Assembly: GCF_004798865.1 (NCBI RefSeq)
Contig: NW_025335268.1
Coordinates: 81,370,468-81,434,467 of the forward strand
Origin: Varanus komodoensis
Lineage: Eukaryota > Chordata > Lepidosauria > Squamata > Varanidae
Reading direction: 5' to 3'
DNA: 64,000 nucleotides
Position 1 is the stretch's first letter. The number at the start of each line of letters is the position of its first letter. Of the stretch, positions 39,256-53,059 are shown piece after piece. The notes below the pieces were generated by a model. That model searched no databases, was not told the DNA's origin, and worked only from the letters and a program-made list of their open reading frames with translations. Both the position numbers and the translations under genes were made by a program.

Positions 39256-39614
39256 TATGTGAATAAGTACTATTTTCTTCTAGGAAAAAGTAAATATTTG
39301 TAAAGTTATGATAATAAAATCAGCATCTGCAGTGGTGTATGAATTGGACCATGCACCCCTAGCCACATATATTTTTAAGATAAGGAAGCAAAAGATTAAA
39401 CTAAAGCCACTGCCCTCATTTTCAGATAATGCTACACTTTCCTCATTCTAAATATAGCCACAGAAATGTGTACAGTAAATGTCCCTTGTGGAGAAACCCA
39501 TTATCTGAAAAATGTGGAATGGTCTGGAATGAAAAGCACCTGTGTTTTAGCAATTCTGTTATCTTGCAGTGCCATCTTGTGATTGTGCAATGGAACAAAG
39601 AGTACGTCCGAAAA

Positions 39615-39697
39615 AGGAAGGAAGGAAGGAAGGAAGGAAGGAAGGAAGGAAGGAAGGAAGGAAGGAGGACGGATGGATGGATGGATGGATGGATGGA
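39615..39697 (+). repeat. Compound microsatellite (GGAA)n(GGAT)n
   Basis: About twelve GGAA units run to 39665, then GGAGGAC, then nearly seven GGAT units at 39671-39697. Open frames through it (KEGRKEGR..) are artefacts of the repeat. Confidence 0.95.
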
Positions 39698-41694
39698 CAG
39701 AAGGGCGAATGAGGGAAATTATGTGTAGGTTAGCTGATCTTAAGCATGCAGAGAATCCAGAAGCAGAAGCCTCAGTGAAGTGCCAGGTTAACAGCCCTAG
39801 GCAGAGAAACCCTTACTGAGGCAGACTCCCAATTAAACCTGCATACTTTTTGCACAAGACCACAAATTATGTCAGTAGATCAATACATTAATATGTTCCC
39901 CTGTTAGGATCCTCTTTGTTAGGATACATTTGCAAGGAAGCTAAACAAATTTTTGTTAAACTCAAGGATCCAGAATCACTATGGTTCTTTTTGCTGTGTG
40001 CTTGCTAGCTTCACAGTTACCTCCCCCTGCAGTGCCGATGGGTTTATGAGGAAGACAACTGGGATTAGGTATACTACGCACCCTCAGGTTTGGACATTCA
40101 TTGTCTTTCTCACTAAAAAGCCTCTGGAGATGCAGCCTTAAAGTGGAAATCCAGCATGATCCCTGATCTCTGTTGGCATCACAGTACCAGATTTCCTTTC
40201 GCCAATCCCCCTCTCTCAAACAAAGAAGGAGAAATACCAGGTTAAATGAATTCGCTCGGACACAAAACTAGAAAACGGCTTTATTGTTCACTTGGGGTTT
40301 TTGCTTTATTATACCAATTGTTGTTAACTGATTTGATAATTTGAGCTTTCAACCTCTGAAGGCTCCCAAATTGTGCAAGATTATTTCAAATACTACAGCC
40401 TTGAGAAGGCTGCAATAAGGAACAGAAGTCTGTGTCCTTTCAAATGCAGCTGAACTCGTCCTTATTCCCAGTAAAGCTGAAGATTCCCACAACCAGGGAA
40501 TCTCAAGAGAGATGTCTTTCAGTTGCAGGTTGATGTAGAACCAGAAAATAGTTATGTACTTGTGTTTCATAAGTTTCAAAAGGCCTAGAGTTCCAAAATG
40601 CTTTGATTCAATTACGTGGGTTTATTCCATTGCTCATGATAACTTGTTGAGACATTAACAGATTTGATCAAAATGAAATTAAGTAAAGAACTGGTAACAG
40701 TTTCTCTTTGCTCAAAAAGAAAAAAGAAAAAGAAATGGGGGGGGGGGGAGGAAAAAGAATCCTTGAATGGACTCAATGACCCAATTACAAAAATATTTGG
40801 TAACTAGCCATAAAATGGTTAGGAGTAAAGAGAAGCTTCTAAATTCCTGCATCCTGTTGGGAGACCAGAGAGGCTTGATATGCATATTGGTACAAAGAGT
40901 AATTGTCATAAAACAGACAAACAGCAACTTGTTGAGAGTCCTTTCAGTGATGTGAAAGTAGAGAAAATGACTTGGTACATAACACAAAATAGTGCCAGAA
41001 AACTATTTTTTTTCTTTTAATCATTCGTTCAACTTTTATATGCTATAAAAAGGTGCACTGATTATTAATGTCATATTACTTTTATAATATTGGCTATTTT
41101 ACAAAATTATAAAATAAACATTATGTTTATTTCAAAGGAAAAATGTTGATTGATACTGAAGAAGAGATTTATGTACTGTCAGCTTTCAAAAATAGCCTTG
41201 TTGTAGGTTTTCATTACTTGAAACTGATGGGCCTGTACCAGTATTAATTTAGATTTAATCTTACACATTCATTAGCTTTAGCAAGTACAGACCACAAATC
41301 ACTGGTTTATTAAGATTGCTTATGTGAAACATATTATTCAGGAAAGTTATCTTTCCTGCTCTGTGAGTTGCTCAGAACAGCATCTATATGATAACCATAA
41401 TTGCCCATAAAAATGACGTGGAGACAAAAGGGGCTACCTAAAAAAGGAGTAATAGTTTCTGGCTGCTCAGAGAATTCCAGAGGTACACAGAGATGTTCTA
41501 CTTTGCAGATTAAATGAGAAAGACATGTACAATTATATGCAGGGAGAGAAAATGGTACGGCAGTCACCTGTACTCATGGAGCCTCCCTGGACCTACAGCA
41601 TGAGAGCAGCTGATCTAGAGGGTCAGTTGAATGAAAGAAAGGAAAAGAGAGGGCTGAGGAAACTGATCTACTTGGGCCTCTAAAATTCTGTCCT

Positions 41695-41748
41695 CAAAGA
41701 GAACTTTCTGGCTATGGGATGGCATACAAATGCAATAAATAAATAATA
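41695..41748 (+). mobile_element. Probable L2-clade 3' tail fragment
   Basis: 'GGCTATGGGATGGCATACAA atgcaataaataaataat' resembles the L2 terminus (GGGCGGCATACAAAT.AATAAATAAATA). Sequence before it is not recognisable, so this is either a very short or a very old copy. Confidence 0.4.
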
Positions 41749-42439
41749 TGGGCACCGTGTGGTAGACAATCTCCCATCACCCTGCAATAAAACTAGTTCT
41801 CATGAGGGATGAAATGAAGGAAGACACCCTTTCCATCTCCTCAGGAACGTCCTTCCATATAGCAAACACTCAGGCTCAGATCTGGCTTTTCCCACTATGA
41901 AGCACAACAGGGGAAGTTTGAGGAGTGCCAGAAGAAGCGGCTGCTATCCCTTTTTTCCTCTCCATTGTTGAGAAGTTTCTTTATAAAAGCCCCAAGCAGA
42001 ACTACTGGACTTCTGATTCAGGCTGGCTGGATCCCTGAAGAAGAGCACTGCAGCATGAAATCTCATGCAGCTATGCTCTTGCTATTATCATGATAACCCT
42101 GTGAATGAGACACAATGGCTGGCGTAGAGTTCCATAGTAAGGTTTACAGCTCAATAGCATTTAAATTCAAGTTTCACTGTAGCTGTTCTAGAATGCTAGT
42201 TATTGCATTAGACTTTCTGTCATATGTTTCATATGAGCACCATAATTTCTATTATTAGTACAAGGCTAGATAGCGTTCTTCATTATGCTGAGCAAATAAA
42301 TCTTTCTGTTGTTAGGAATTAGTTTCCATATTGTGTTGAAAAGTAGAAGGGGAAAAAACCATTTTGAATCCATCATTCCTTCCCAAACTATATAAAAGTA
42401 TGCCTAAATAATATTTTAAAGATGCCCAGCCATGAAACT

Positions 42440-42441
<2 letters not shown>

Positions 42442-42491
<50 letters not shown>
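42442..42491 (+). repeat. (TC)n microsatellite
   Basis: About 25 perfect TC units, followed by a TCTCCTC-rich flank. Confidence 0.95.
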
Positions 42492-42495
<4 letters not shown>

Positions 42496-43078
42496 TCTCC
42501 TCCTCCACTGTTTGTTCTTTTGTTTCATGAGCTTTAAAGCATACATTTTAATCATGCCCATGTCTCCAGAGAAATCAAATTTAATCAAATAAGTGTGGAT
42601 AAAACTTTGAAACAACAGCATTACAATAATATCAGGATTGCAACAAATATTGGCCATAATGAGCCTAGAACTTTGTTTGTCCCTCTATGCAATGGGGTAT
42701 GGTTCTAAATTCCACAAAGGAAGTAAAACTTTTACTTCTGTTGTTGAGAGTTCTAAACTTGCTTTGAATGGCCTTTGTGAAACATCACAGATCTCTATAA
42801 TCCAATAACCTCTTCAGAACATTACTGCAGTGTCACCTGAAGCCATTTCCATTTGTAATCTCAGTACAAAATGTTGACTCACACTAAAACAAAGTTGCTT
42901 AAAAATGCAAATTAGTTGGACCAAAGTATGGACCTGTTTTGCCCATAAACATATATTGCATTTTAATATACATAATTATTTAAATTGCAAAAAGGAGAAG
43001 CTGCATGAATTCTCTAGCATAACCAACCCTGCAAATCCCAAATCATCTGGTTTATTTTCCCATTCTCTTTCTCTCCCT

Positions 43079-43129
43079 CCTTCCCTTCCTTCCTTCCTTC
43101 CTTCCTTCCTTCCTTCCTTCCTTCCTTCC
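43079..43129 (+). repeat. (TTCC)n microsatellite
   Basis: About eleven TTCC units after a C/T-rich lead-in. This is the same motif as the 39.6-kb array on the opposite strand. Confidence 0.95.
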
Positions 43130-46100
43130 AAAAACTTTTCAATGATTTGAGAAGCCCTGAGGCAGGAACAATCTTGAAAATACCTTTATTATTGTGATAC
43201 AGTTTGATCTCTGCTGAAAGAAGCGGATTTTGCAGACATTTTTAGCTATAAAGAAGTACTTCAACAACCCCGTCTTACTTGAATGACTAAGCTTGAGTCT
43301 TGGGGGTGTGCAATGAAAAAGAAAATAGCCTCTATTATATAAGAGTGTTCCTTTTCTCTAGCTGCAGATTAAACATGTTTATCATTTGTGTTGGATACTT
43401 TGGGGTAATAATTATGCTAAGATCTTTGTATCTGCTTGTTGGCTTCTGATGCCTGCAGATGCATCCTATCTTCTTTCTTTATATAAAAGGTTTGCCTTGG
43501 AAACAGAGCATTCAGATTGCAAGCAGCATGGCATTGAAAATTATTCCACATTTCTGACAATTTGCTGTTATGTTAGTAAAATACTTGAGGGTTGTGAGCA
43601 GTGCTCTTATGCTTACCTCAGATGCTGTCAAGATGTATAGATGAGTGATTTGTATTTCATTGTACAGTTGTTTCTACAGCAGCCTTCATCTTCTTAGCTG
43701 GCTAGGCTTCAAATATAGCCCAGGAGAAATATTATGAGGGAACTCCTTTCGTGATGCATTTCTGGATCAGGACCCATGGGAGGCTACAAAGTGATAAATT
43801 GATGTGTAACAGAAAGGGGGTGGGACACTCAGACACCTTTTCAACAATGTAAGCTCAAAAACACTACCAAATGAAATTAAAAGGCATTTCTGAAGGACTG
43901 CTATGATGAGGCAGAAAAATGGAAGCCTTTTTCACAGGAAGAGAAACCCTTAAAGAAATCAGAAGACAGGTTTAGGCACTTCGAAGCATCAGTCTCATAA
44001 CAGATTAATGAGGTGATGCTATGCATGTTTAGACATAGAAAAGGCCTACAACTCCTTGCTTGTTCCAGTAATGTGCACTACGTTTTTTAATCACAAGGTT
44101 CTGAAAACCATATTCACTTAATCACACTACAGTGAACATAGTGCTGGAAGATGCGCAGCGATTACTTGATGAGAATTCTTAAAAAACTCTAAGGCAAAAC
44201 CATAATTAAAGCAATTAATACCTAGTGATTAATATTCATTCTAAGTCAAATTTTTGTACTGGAATAATCAGATAAAGAGTTTCACCATCTGGATGTACTT
44301 ACCATAAATACATTATATTGACGCATTGGAAAGGTTCAGCACAAAGGCTGAAAGCAGTGGAAAAGTACAGAAAGAAACCCCCAGAATAGATGCACAAAAT
44401 TTTTCCTTTTATCTGAAAGGGTGAAGTGTACAATTAAAATACTGTTTAGATTCATGGGCAACTAACTTCGTACAAGCAGTTTTTACTTGTAATATTTTGG
44501 TAGCTTATCTATAAATTCTAACAAAAACAGGAGGGGCATTCAGAGGTGAGCAACCAATTTAGTTCTCCTTTTCATGACCACCAGTGCAGATAAGAAAACA
44601 CAAGGTAACATCATTGTCACTAGCAAACAACAAAAGATGTTACTGCTAAAAATGTATTTTAGCTGTAACAAAATACATTTCACATGCATCCCCATGAAAA
44701 AGGACATTGGGCGACATAACAAACAGTATCTTCAACAACAGTTTTTTAAAAACACACACAGCAGAATACTGTCCCAATGGTAGTTTCTAAAATTGGCCTT
44801 CTAAGAAAGCAGAAGGCATAATTTTAACTCTCAACTATCTGAATGCTGCTGAATTGATTTTATATGTAGATACAATCTACATGGTGGTGGTGGTGGTGGC
44901 GGCAATAACAACACTGCAGTTGCATCCTGCTTTTTTCCTATTAACATGTCAGTCAAAAGTCTGTTTTTCAGCTAAAAAAAATGGACACTTATTGGGTCTT
45001 AGTCACTGTCATGCTCCAGATCCCTCAGGTATTCCCATGTGCTACAGAGGATTCTGAAAAAGAAAAGCATAGGCTATTTCCTTCTAAGTAGGGTACTCAG
45101 TGGTTTCTCCAGGGCTCTCTTGGCCAGTGGGCCAAGTTATTGACATAAGGAAGGCTAGATTTTTTTAAAAAATTACTATTATTAATGTTGAAGCTGTTTG
45201 GGGTACTCAAGCCAAAATTGGGATTTGACTCTAATAAGAGGGTGGGGTAAATAAGTGAAAGAAGCTGTACATTGACAAACCTTGCCTGTGCAACCTTCAT
45301 CCATTTCAGTAAGAAGTAGGCAGAGAAATATACTGCAGGATGGTTCCAATGAGAACAGTGCACCTCCATCTAATTATGGTCTTTGTAAGGAAGCTAAACT
45401 CATCAATATATAGTAATGTGAGATATATCATATATTTAAACAAGTAGTATTGGTTGGCAAAAGCAATTCACGCATTCTAAATCAAGAAAAAGGCATTCAT
45501 ATTTCCTGAAGAGAAATTGATTAGGCTTATTTAGTGACAAAAGCTGGAAAAATGAAAATGTAAAAGTAGAATATTTGCATGCTATTATGACTCATGAGGG
45601 ATTTGTGACATAGAATCCTCATGTCAAGCAATCTCTTCTGTGTGCACTAAGTATTAAAATTGTTTTGTCAGAAAGCTCCTTATGGAAAATTTTAAACCAA
45701 TACAAGGAAAGTCTTCTTTTCCATTGAAAAGCGAAGGAGAGGAATGCTTTATCAATGCTTTTAACATATCATTTCAAAGCATGTAAAATATGCAAGTTAA
45801 TCATTGCAAGTAGGGATAATACCAAATTCTGCTCCAAGTGGAACTCAGGTGAAACGTCCAGATAACAGTTGGACCTGTATTGATTAAAGCTTAGCAATTT
45901 TTAGTGGGTTTCGCTTAGCGCAGGCATAGTGCAGTCTAGGCCTAGCACAGTCTTAGAAAGTCAGTGGGACATTCTTAAATGAGTGAAGTTTCCATACAAG
46001 CTCAAACCCATCCATACATGCAGTCCAGATAATTAAGACCGGACAAAATCTATTTCAAAATCTTCCATTCTACACATCTTTATATTGAACATTTCTAAGC

Positions 46101-46160
46101 CAATCTTCAATTTCAAGCTGAGACTGTGCTAATAATTTCAGGCAAGTGTTGTTTGTTGGT

Positions 46161-46184
46161 GGGCTTGGGCTTGGGCTTGGGCTT
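46161..46184 (+). repeat. (GGGCTT)4 hexanucleotide repeat
   Basis: Four perfect GGGCTT units. It is not the vertebrate telomere motif (TTAGGG). Confidence 0.9.
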
Positions 46185-46484
46185 GTTTTAGCCATTCACA
46201 GGTGGGAGACATGAAAAGAAAACTACCTTTGCAAACTGGGGGAAAGCAAGAGGACATGTCTTAGAAATTTACAGAGTACAAGGGAGTTATTCATTATTTT
46301 AACTCAACATAAGGAGGTAGCGAAGGACTGTGTATGTTTATTCTTCTATTGTTAAAAAAAATTCTTGGAGGCTGCTTTGTCTTCACCATGGTTGAAGCAT
46401 GGGCAAGCGGTGCTTCCTGAAAAAAGTAACTTCATAGTTTCATCATTATCATCATAGACTTCTCCCAGTATTTATTTTTTATTC

Positions 46485-46630
46485 AGGTTGCCGTTTAGTC
46501 CCTGGCAATACCAGTAAGATGGCAAAAGACTATTTTCTGAAACCCCTGCCAGCCACTGCCAGCCAGTGTAAGCAATACTGGTACAGATGGACAAGTCTTG
46601 TTATTGGTATAAGATACCTTCTTGTGTCCA
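46485..46630 (+). mobile_element. tRNA-derived SINE, second copy, head mostly lost
   Basis: 'GGTTGCCGTTTAGTCCCTGG caataccag' (B-box region onward), 'ctgaaacccctgccagccactgccagcc', then 'gtaagcaatactggtacagatggacaag' and 'ttggtataagataccttcttgtgtcc' match the body and tail of the SINE at 14346-14520. The A-box end is missing or unreadable. It is a divergent, old copy. Confidence 0.65.
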
Positions 46631-46724
46631 TTTGTGTCATCCTTGGATTGGCAGCTGTTTGGGTAGAAGCAAAACCTAATTGTTAAAATAGCAATATATT
46701 GAATGTTTAATCCAGCATATAATC

Positions 46725-47345
46725 CATTTTTATTTATTTATTTATTTATTATTTATTTAAAGTTTTTATAACCCATCTACCACTGACATCTCAGGACAGC
46801 TTACAACAAAAGCAACAAATAAAATGAAATAAATCAAAGCACAGCATCCGACATCTCAATATGGCAAAACCTAGATTAAAACCAATTAGACATTAAAATA
46901 ATGGGAACATAAAATGTTTTTGCTTGACACCAAAAAAAATGAAGTGTCAGTGCCAGGCAAACTTCTCCAGGGAGTGTATTTCATTGATAGGGCACCACTG
47001 CTGAGAAGGCCCTTCTCTGGGTTGCCACCGTCCTGATCTCCTTCAAGGAGGGCTTCCGGAGCAGAACCTCCACCTCAAATCTCAAGGAGCAGGAGGGCAC
47101 ATAGGGAAGGAGATGGTCCTTCAGGTATCCAGGACCCAAGCTATTTAGGGCTTTATAGGTCATCACCAGCATCTTAAATTTGGCCCAGACTTCAATTGGC
47201 AGCCAGTAAATGGTAGATGACAAGTGTTATATGAGAAAACCTGCTGGTCCCCGTTAACATGCTGGCAGCTCTACTATGAAGTAGGATACTGAAGTATCCA
47301 GACTGTCTTCAAGGGCAGTCCCACATACAGCACATTGCAATAATG
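46725..47345 (-). mobile_element. L2-clade LINE, ORF2 C-terminus and 3' UTR
   Basis: On the minus strand the frame reads YWLPIEVWAKFKMLVMTYKA, LNSLGPGYLKDHLLPYVP, LRFEVEVLLRKPSLKEIRTV and ATQRRAFSAVVP, homologous to the 16.2-kb copy but more diverged. Its 3' UTR (TTATAACCCATCTACCACTG...) lacks the CGCCCCGAGG block, so it is another subfamily or a much older copy. The tail is (AAAT)n at 46730-46755 in + coordinates. It is antisense to NLGN4. Confidence 0.85.
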
Positions 47346-48460
47346 AGGGCCATAACCCAAACCTATGATGTAGTAAGCTGGAAAAAAAAATAACACTCAT
47401 TTTTTCTTCTTCAGGTTTACATTCACGTAAAATATATCTTCTTTAAGACTACTTAATTTGCTTGCCTTGGTAGACTATAATGAATTCTAGCTATCCTTTA
47501 ATCATGTCCTCTTATTAAAAGCTGAGGATCTTAAACAGCTATACATTTTATATGCTATATTTGTAAAAAAAAAAAAAAAAAATTAACAGATCACCCAGAA
47601 TTAGAAAAGAGAGGGAGGTGTTAAAGAGTGACTGTGTGAACCATTTTCTTTAATTGGAAGCCATTTATATGGTGACTTCACAGAGGGACTTGTATGCAAT
47701 TCCTATTAATCACCATCACAAGAAGTCTCCGGAGTATGCTGGGCTGGGGGGAAGTGGGAGGAAGATGCTATTATCAGGCTTTCTTCTGAGAACTATTTTT
47801 GGTTGCAGGGATTGTTAGCAGACAAGTGATCAGTCAGTGTCAGGCTAGACGGTGCTGATAACTAGGATCAGACTACTGGTGTCAGACAAATCTACCATGG
47901 ACACAAACGTTTTTGGATTTCTGTGAATCTGTCCTGTGGATTCCACAGCAGGCCAGCTTTTCTTATGTCCCACAGATTCCATAGACTTTTTTTGAACCTT
48001 CCATATTTTTTGAAAATTTAGCCATTAAAAAATGCACATTTTGGGAAGATTTGAATATTTCTGGATGTATGAATCGGCACACATGTGGATGTGTGCAAAT
48101 GTATCTGTGCAAGTGAAGGGATGGCCGAACAACTGCATCTGAAAAGCTGCAGACTGAAGATGCAACGGGTTTGTGAAGTCTTAACATTCCCTCAGTCCTT
48201 TATGCAGGGCTTCTTCAGAAAACATTTAGCATTGCACCTTTTGTATTAAGCAATCCAACTTGGTGTTATGAAAAAGCTGAAGAACTCAATGGACAACCTG
48301 TGGATATGAGCCTGGTATTAAGAACCAGACTAAAAGGGCTAAATGTGAATGTTTTGCCATATGCATCTTGTTGGATAACAAACAATATTCATTGATGAAA
48401 CAGGCTGCACATTCTTGATTTTAGTGGGCAGGGATCATAATTATCAGGGTTGGAACTAGA

Positions 48461-48530
48461 TTTAGTTATAGATATTTAGTTAGTTTAGTTTAGTTAGTAT
48501 AGTTTAGTTTAGTTTAGTTTAGTTATTTAG
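48461..48530 (+). repeat. Imperfect (TTTAG)n pentanucleotide repeat
   Basis: About ten TTTAG or near-TTTAG units with interruptions. Such pentamers often arise from LINE tails in squamates, but no LINE is visible next to it. Confidence 0.85.
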
Positions 48531-51500
48531 CACAGACCTGGGTATTAAGTTGACCATGGCTAAGTTCTTCTGATTTCAGTGGCCCTAATTTCAGTACAGC
48601 AAAGTCTGTCTCCAACATACTTGTGTATTTACACAACCTGACCACAAGTTTATATGGCAGATCTATGCAATTTTGCCACTACATCAGTGGGTTGGAGGGT
48701 AGGCTTCAAACATGACGACAATGTTGACAGTGCTATGAGCTGGCCCATGGCCATTACAGTAGGAACTCTCACTATTGCATGGTTTAAACCCCATTGATTT
48801 TAGTGGCTCTGCTCTCAGTATGACCAAGTCTGGCTCCAGCCACCACGTATACCAACCTTCCAGATAAATCATGATCATGCCAATTTACAAAGGGAAAAAA
48901 GAATAAAATGCATTTATCAATCTTCTCTGTTCCCACATACCTTGAGTGAGTGGTCTGTTTATTTGATCTACTCCTCTCATTTTTGGTGGGAAAATAAGAA
49001 CTGTGTTAGAGGCAATTCACACAGCATGCTTCACAATTCCAGAACCTAAATGAGAACATTGAGATACCATCTATCATAACCAACATGGATCACTAGACCT
49101 TCAAATAAGCGATGCTATAAAAGCACAAGCAGGTCAATACAGATTACTCCCGTTCAGCTCCAACACCACTAGTCTTTTTCTCCAGTCTTAAAACAGTACA
49201 AAGCATAACTGCAGTCCCATTAAGCCTAAGTGTGAATATTATTTTGCAAAATTCAAATTTAGATGTCTCCCTTAACTTTCTGTCTCCCAGAGGGAGTCTG
49301 GTATGAGCTAGTAACTGAGTATTTGGGCAGGCAATGGTGCAGTAGGCAGCTGTACTAAATTGACCGGGGACAAACAGCAGAAATGGAACATGTTCATGCA
49401 CTCTCTCCATTGGAAAAAATACAAAGAAGAAGGACAAGACGGACAATCCAGCCCTTGTCCACATGAAGATTGCAATGATGCTACAAGAATGTGCAGTCTT
49501 ATTTCTAACACAGAAGTATCACTTCACTCTCTCTCACAATTCCCAATCGCTTACCAAGCACAATTCTTTCTGTGGAATGTGACAGCATTCCGTAATAACA
49601 CTTACATATGTAAATAAGCCCCATAACATTCAGCAGGACTTTCTTCTGAGCAGTCATATGAAGGATTGTATTAAAAAATCAACACCACCCACTGAGATCG
49701 AGAGAGAGCAAAATAAAACTGTACTGGAGCAAATTAATCTGGACTACCTGGAATATTTGAATTAACCTAGACCAGATCTAGGGATTTTTACCAGCCTTGA
49801 ATGCCTGACTCAGTGATGTGTCATGTGATGCTCACTCTAAATCCTCTTCCTCCCTCTATATCTGCTTGCTTCATATCCCAGATTCCTTCAGACCATGTTA
49901 TATCACAACTTTTCCTTCAAAATATATTTCAGAGTGTGCTAAATTTGTGGTACTGTGGTGTTCTGTGGGAGGGCAAGGAGTGGTTTCAAGGAGCTGGGTG
50001 CAAGAAGTGGTGCTGCTAGAGGAAGTGCCATCAAATTTCTTTGACAAACAACCAGCTTCCCTTCTCTTACTTTCCCATTGAACTGAAAAGTAAATAAAGT
50101 GCTGCTTCCCCCTTCCTTCCCTTGTCCTTTGAAAAAACATGCAGAATGTTTTTCTAGCCTTCCTGATTTTGTCCTTTATCCTGTTGCCAAGGAACACCTA
50201 GCTGAAATTCATGTCCACTCGGAAGTGCATCCTATTATCACCAATGGCCTTAATCAAATCACACTGACTTTCATGGAGCTTGCTTGTGGAAAAGTATTCA
50301 TTGTATTTCACTAGCGTGTCCCCAACTGTGATGAATGCAGTTTATAGTAATATTCTAACTGTGCTTCCACATAGCTCTAGATCTTTCCCATGTAAGGTTT
50401 TTCTATAATAAATGACTTAAGTCCTCCAACTCTAAAGAAATATTTCCAGTCATGTAAGCCCTTGCTGCCTAAACTTAATATCTTCTGAAAAGGTTACATT
50501 CTATGTTCTATCTTATAAAGAGCATAAAGTGGCCTCAACAAAGAGTATGACTTCTGTTTTGGAGTCCCCTAAACAGTGTTCTAGAACAAGAAATTCATTG
50601 AGCCTTATCTTAGCTATCCTTTGAGAGGAAGCTGTTCTTTATCAGAAGGCCTTTGATGTTTGATTCTGCTTCCCCTATCCTATTCATCCTGCAAATTCTG
50701 TTGCCATTTCATGGAAGCATAAAATGGCAGAATTGCAAAGAGCTAATAAGGTGATTGTGCTCAACATGCTGGTCAGTGCAGGAGTCAAGTTAAAGCACTG
50801 GTTGAGATTGTTTTACCAGCAGATTTGCATGCCGGCATGGAACTTGGTTTTTTACTGTATTAGAAGCAACTGTGAAATCCAATGAATAGCAGTTTCATTG
50901 ATTAAGGGAAAGGATCAACTGGAAGCTCATCATTAGCGCATGGCCGAAGCAATGTTCATTTTTGGATCCGTTCTAATTGCACTGTGGAGTTCAGGTGATG
51001 TGGTAGCATAAGAGAAAAGTGGTGAAACTGGGGGAGCTATTTTAATTCTGCCATACTAAAATGCAATTCAGAATATGTGAAGTACAAAGGATTACTGGCA
51101 CAGAGCTCCCCACATTTCCCACCCCACCTGCAGCCACATTCCTTTTTCTAACTGAATAAATCATAGCATGTTTGTGATACCAAAGCACCTCTTGCAGCTG
51201 TACATTGCCGCACTACTGCTTTACACTCGACTGCTTCTTTACAGAGTTGATTACACTGGCTTCAGGGAAGCCTTTGCCAAGTCTGTCTTAACACAGTACA
51301 GGAGCTAGGACATGGTGCTGCAACTCAATGGAAGCTATTTTTGGGTTACTCTGGAAACATGACGGAGAAACATCAGACCATAACATAATGGTATAGAGGA
51401 AATGCTCTTTTGAGAAAAGACAGAAATGACTCATGGCTACATGGTGGAGTAGGAACAACACTAAAAGGAAACTACCTTATACCTACCTTATACTGCTTCT

Positions 51501-52460
51501 AATGCTCAAAATAATAGTCTGGGCTGTAGAATACACTAGGAGCAGAATCAGAGCTTTAGTCAGACAGGAGAAAGTGTACACTTCAAAAAATGAACATGGA
51601 AATGTGCACTTTTCCCATCCAGATTGTGCACTTTTCTCATTTTAATTTTTAATAAGTGGGTTGCAACATGATAATAATAGCAATAATAGCAGGAATAAGG
51701 TGACCTTAGCTTAAGCTTTCAGAAATCTCAGAGAATTTGAGCACCCATGGTGCTTGTCAGTCAGACTCAAATATATGAGGAAGCTTAAAAATGTTCATGG
51801 AAATATACACTTTGCTTGTTTTAATTGTGTACTTTTAAATAGCATTGTATTAAAATTTTAATAGTACATTCTGCAGTCCAATATTGCACTACAAATGTAG
51901 GGAATACCTGATGCTCTTGATCCTGAGGTCGTTTGCTAGACTCTCTGGTTTTGCAAATAGTAAACTCTGAAGACCAATTAGTCCAATTTCAATAGTAGGA
52001 GGATTAAATCTCCAAAAGTGTTCAGTTTTCTTCACTGACTTAAGGATGACTGAAACTTTGGAGCACAATTAAGTATATTTTTAACATACACACAACCAGA
52101 GGACATTATGTGAAAGTGATCACCATTTCAAGAATATGTGACGTTTTTTGTAAAATGAAAAGGGGGGGGGGTTGACTGTACTCCATCGCCTCTTCCTCGG
52201 TAGGCATCTCATTCATGGAAGGTGTACCAGTGCTGCTGGGTGGCCAGGGAGCAGAGAGATGGCTTGATGGAAACCAGTTGGGAACCACACTGCAGTAATT
52301 TCTGTGTTTTGGTCTTTTGTTGCATTTTTTGTTGCTCGATTTGTAGTCGTTTTGGAGAATTTTCTTTTATTTCTTTTTTGTTTTCTTTTGTTTGGCATTG
52401 TGTTTGGAAACTAATACATAGAATACTGTATTATGTGTATGGTGCTTTCTGCTTCTGCCT

Positions 52461-52513
52461 CAGTGGTCCCCAAGGTGGTTTTCCTGTTTTTGAGGAAAGG
52501 CTGAAAACCACTG
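52461..52513. mobile_element. Possible tiny hAT-type MITE with CAGTGGT ends
   Basis: The 53-bp segment starts CAGTGGTCCCCA and ends TGAAAACCACTG, an inverted pair of the CAGTGGT type known from hAT elements. No 8-bp target duplication is visible, so chance is possible. Confidence 0.25.
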
Positions 52514-53059
52514 GTTTCAAACAGGACAAGTTCTGACTCAAAGATGAGATCAGGTTAAATTGATTCCAGCTAGTCATCACTTGCCACCTCTGGGAGTTCA
52601 TCAGGCTTTGGGAGAAACAGAAGCAGGAACCCACCAGGGATATTTGAATAGCTAGTCAGATGCATCTGCCTGTGGCCTCACAGAGAACTCACAGTTGGGA
52701 AGTCACTCACTGTGTTCATGGATACAATCAGTAAGGGACCTGGAAGCTAAAAGATTCACCAAATAGGGTAGTCCTAGAAGGATAATTTTTTGTTCTGTTT
52801 TAGAATAGATCTAGGCTTTAGACAGAACAGAAAGTACTGCTTGTAAAGCGTCAGCTTAACACCTGGCTCTGATGAGATCAGGCATGGTAGGCTATTAAAC
52901 AATAAAGGCTTTCTGATGATCTAACACATTGTCCATTTCAACAGGCAATTTTAGCAGAAATTTTCAAGTACTTGTCCCTGGTTTTCATATCCTTTCCAGA
53001 AAAAATGCAAACCTTTTGTGCCTAAAGGTTTGCAAAGGGATGCACCAAATGGTAACAGA

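Larger units (their letters stand above)
39698..46484 (+). other. NLGN4X: Intron stretch with microsatellites and one short L2 tail
   Basis: No gene is supportable. Visible landmarks are a 13-G run at 40737-40749, a possible L2 tail at 41695-41748, microsatellites at 42.4 and 43.1 kb, a GGT run at 44883-44903 and four GGGCTT units at 46161-46184. Confidence 0.4.
47346..53059 (+). other. NLGN4X: Intron stretch without recognised gene
   Basis: It holds an A run at 47565-47582, a TTTAG-rich run at 48461-48530 and a small MITE-like piece at 52461-52513. Short stretches of 'cccattgattttagtggc' near 48545-48810 resemble old dispersed repeats but cannot be named. No exon is supportable. Confidence 0.4.

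Noticed and set aside
39429-39819. Frames with KEGRKEGR and DGWMDGWM repeats
   Set aside because: Direct products of the GGAA and GGAT microsatellites.
46161-46184. Interstitial telomeric repeat
   Set aside because: The unit is GGGCTT, not TTAGGG; only four units are present.
48530-48850. Stretches like 'cccattgattttagtggc' suggesting a dispersed palindromic repeat
   Set aside because: Likeness is short and scattered; no ends could be set, so it is not listed as a feature.
51455-51560. Possible reverse-oriented tRNA SINE ('ggaaactaccttatac')
   Set aside because: Only the first few bases fit the reverse tail; the rest does not match.
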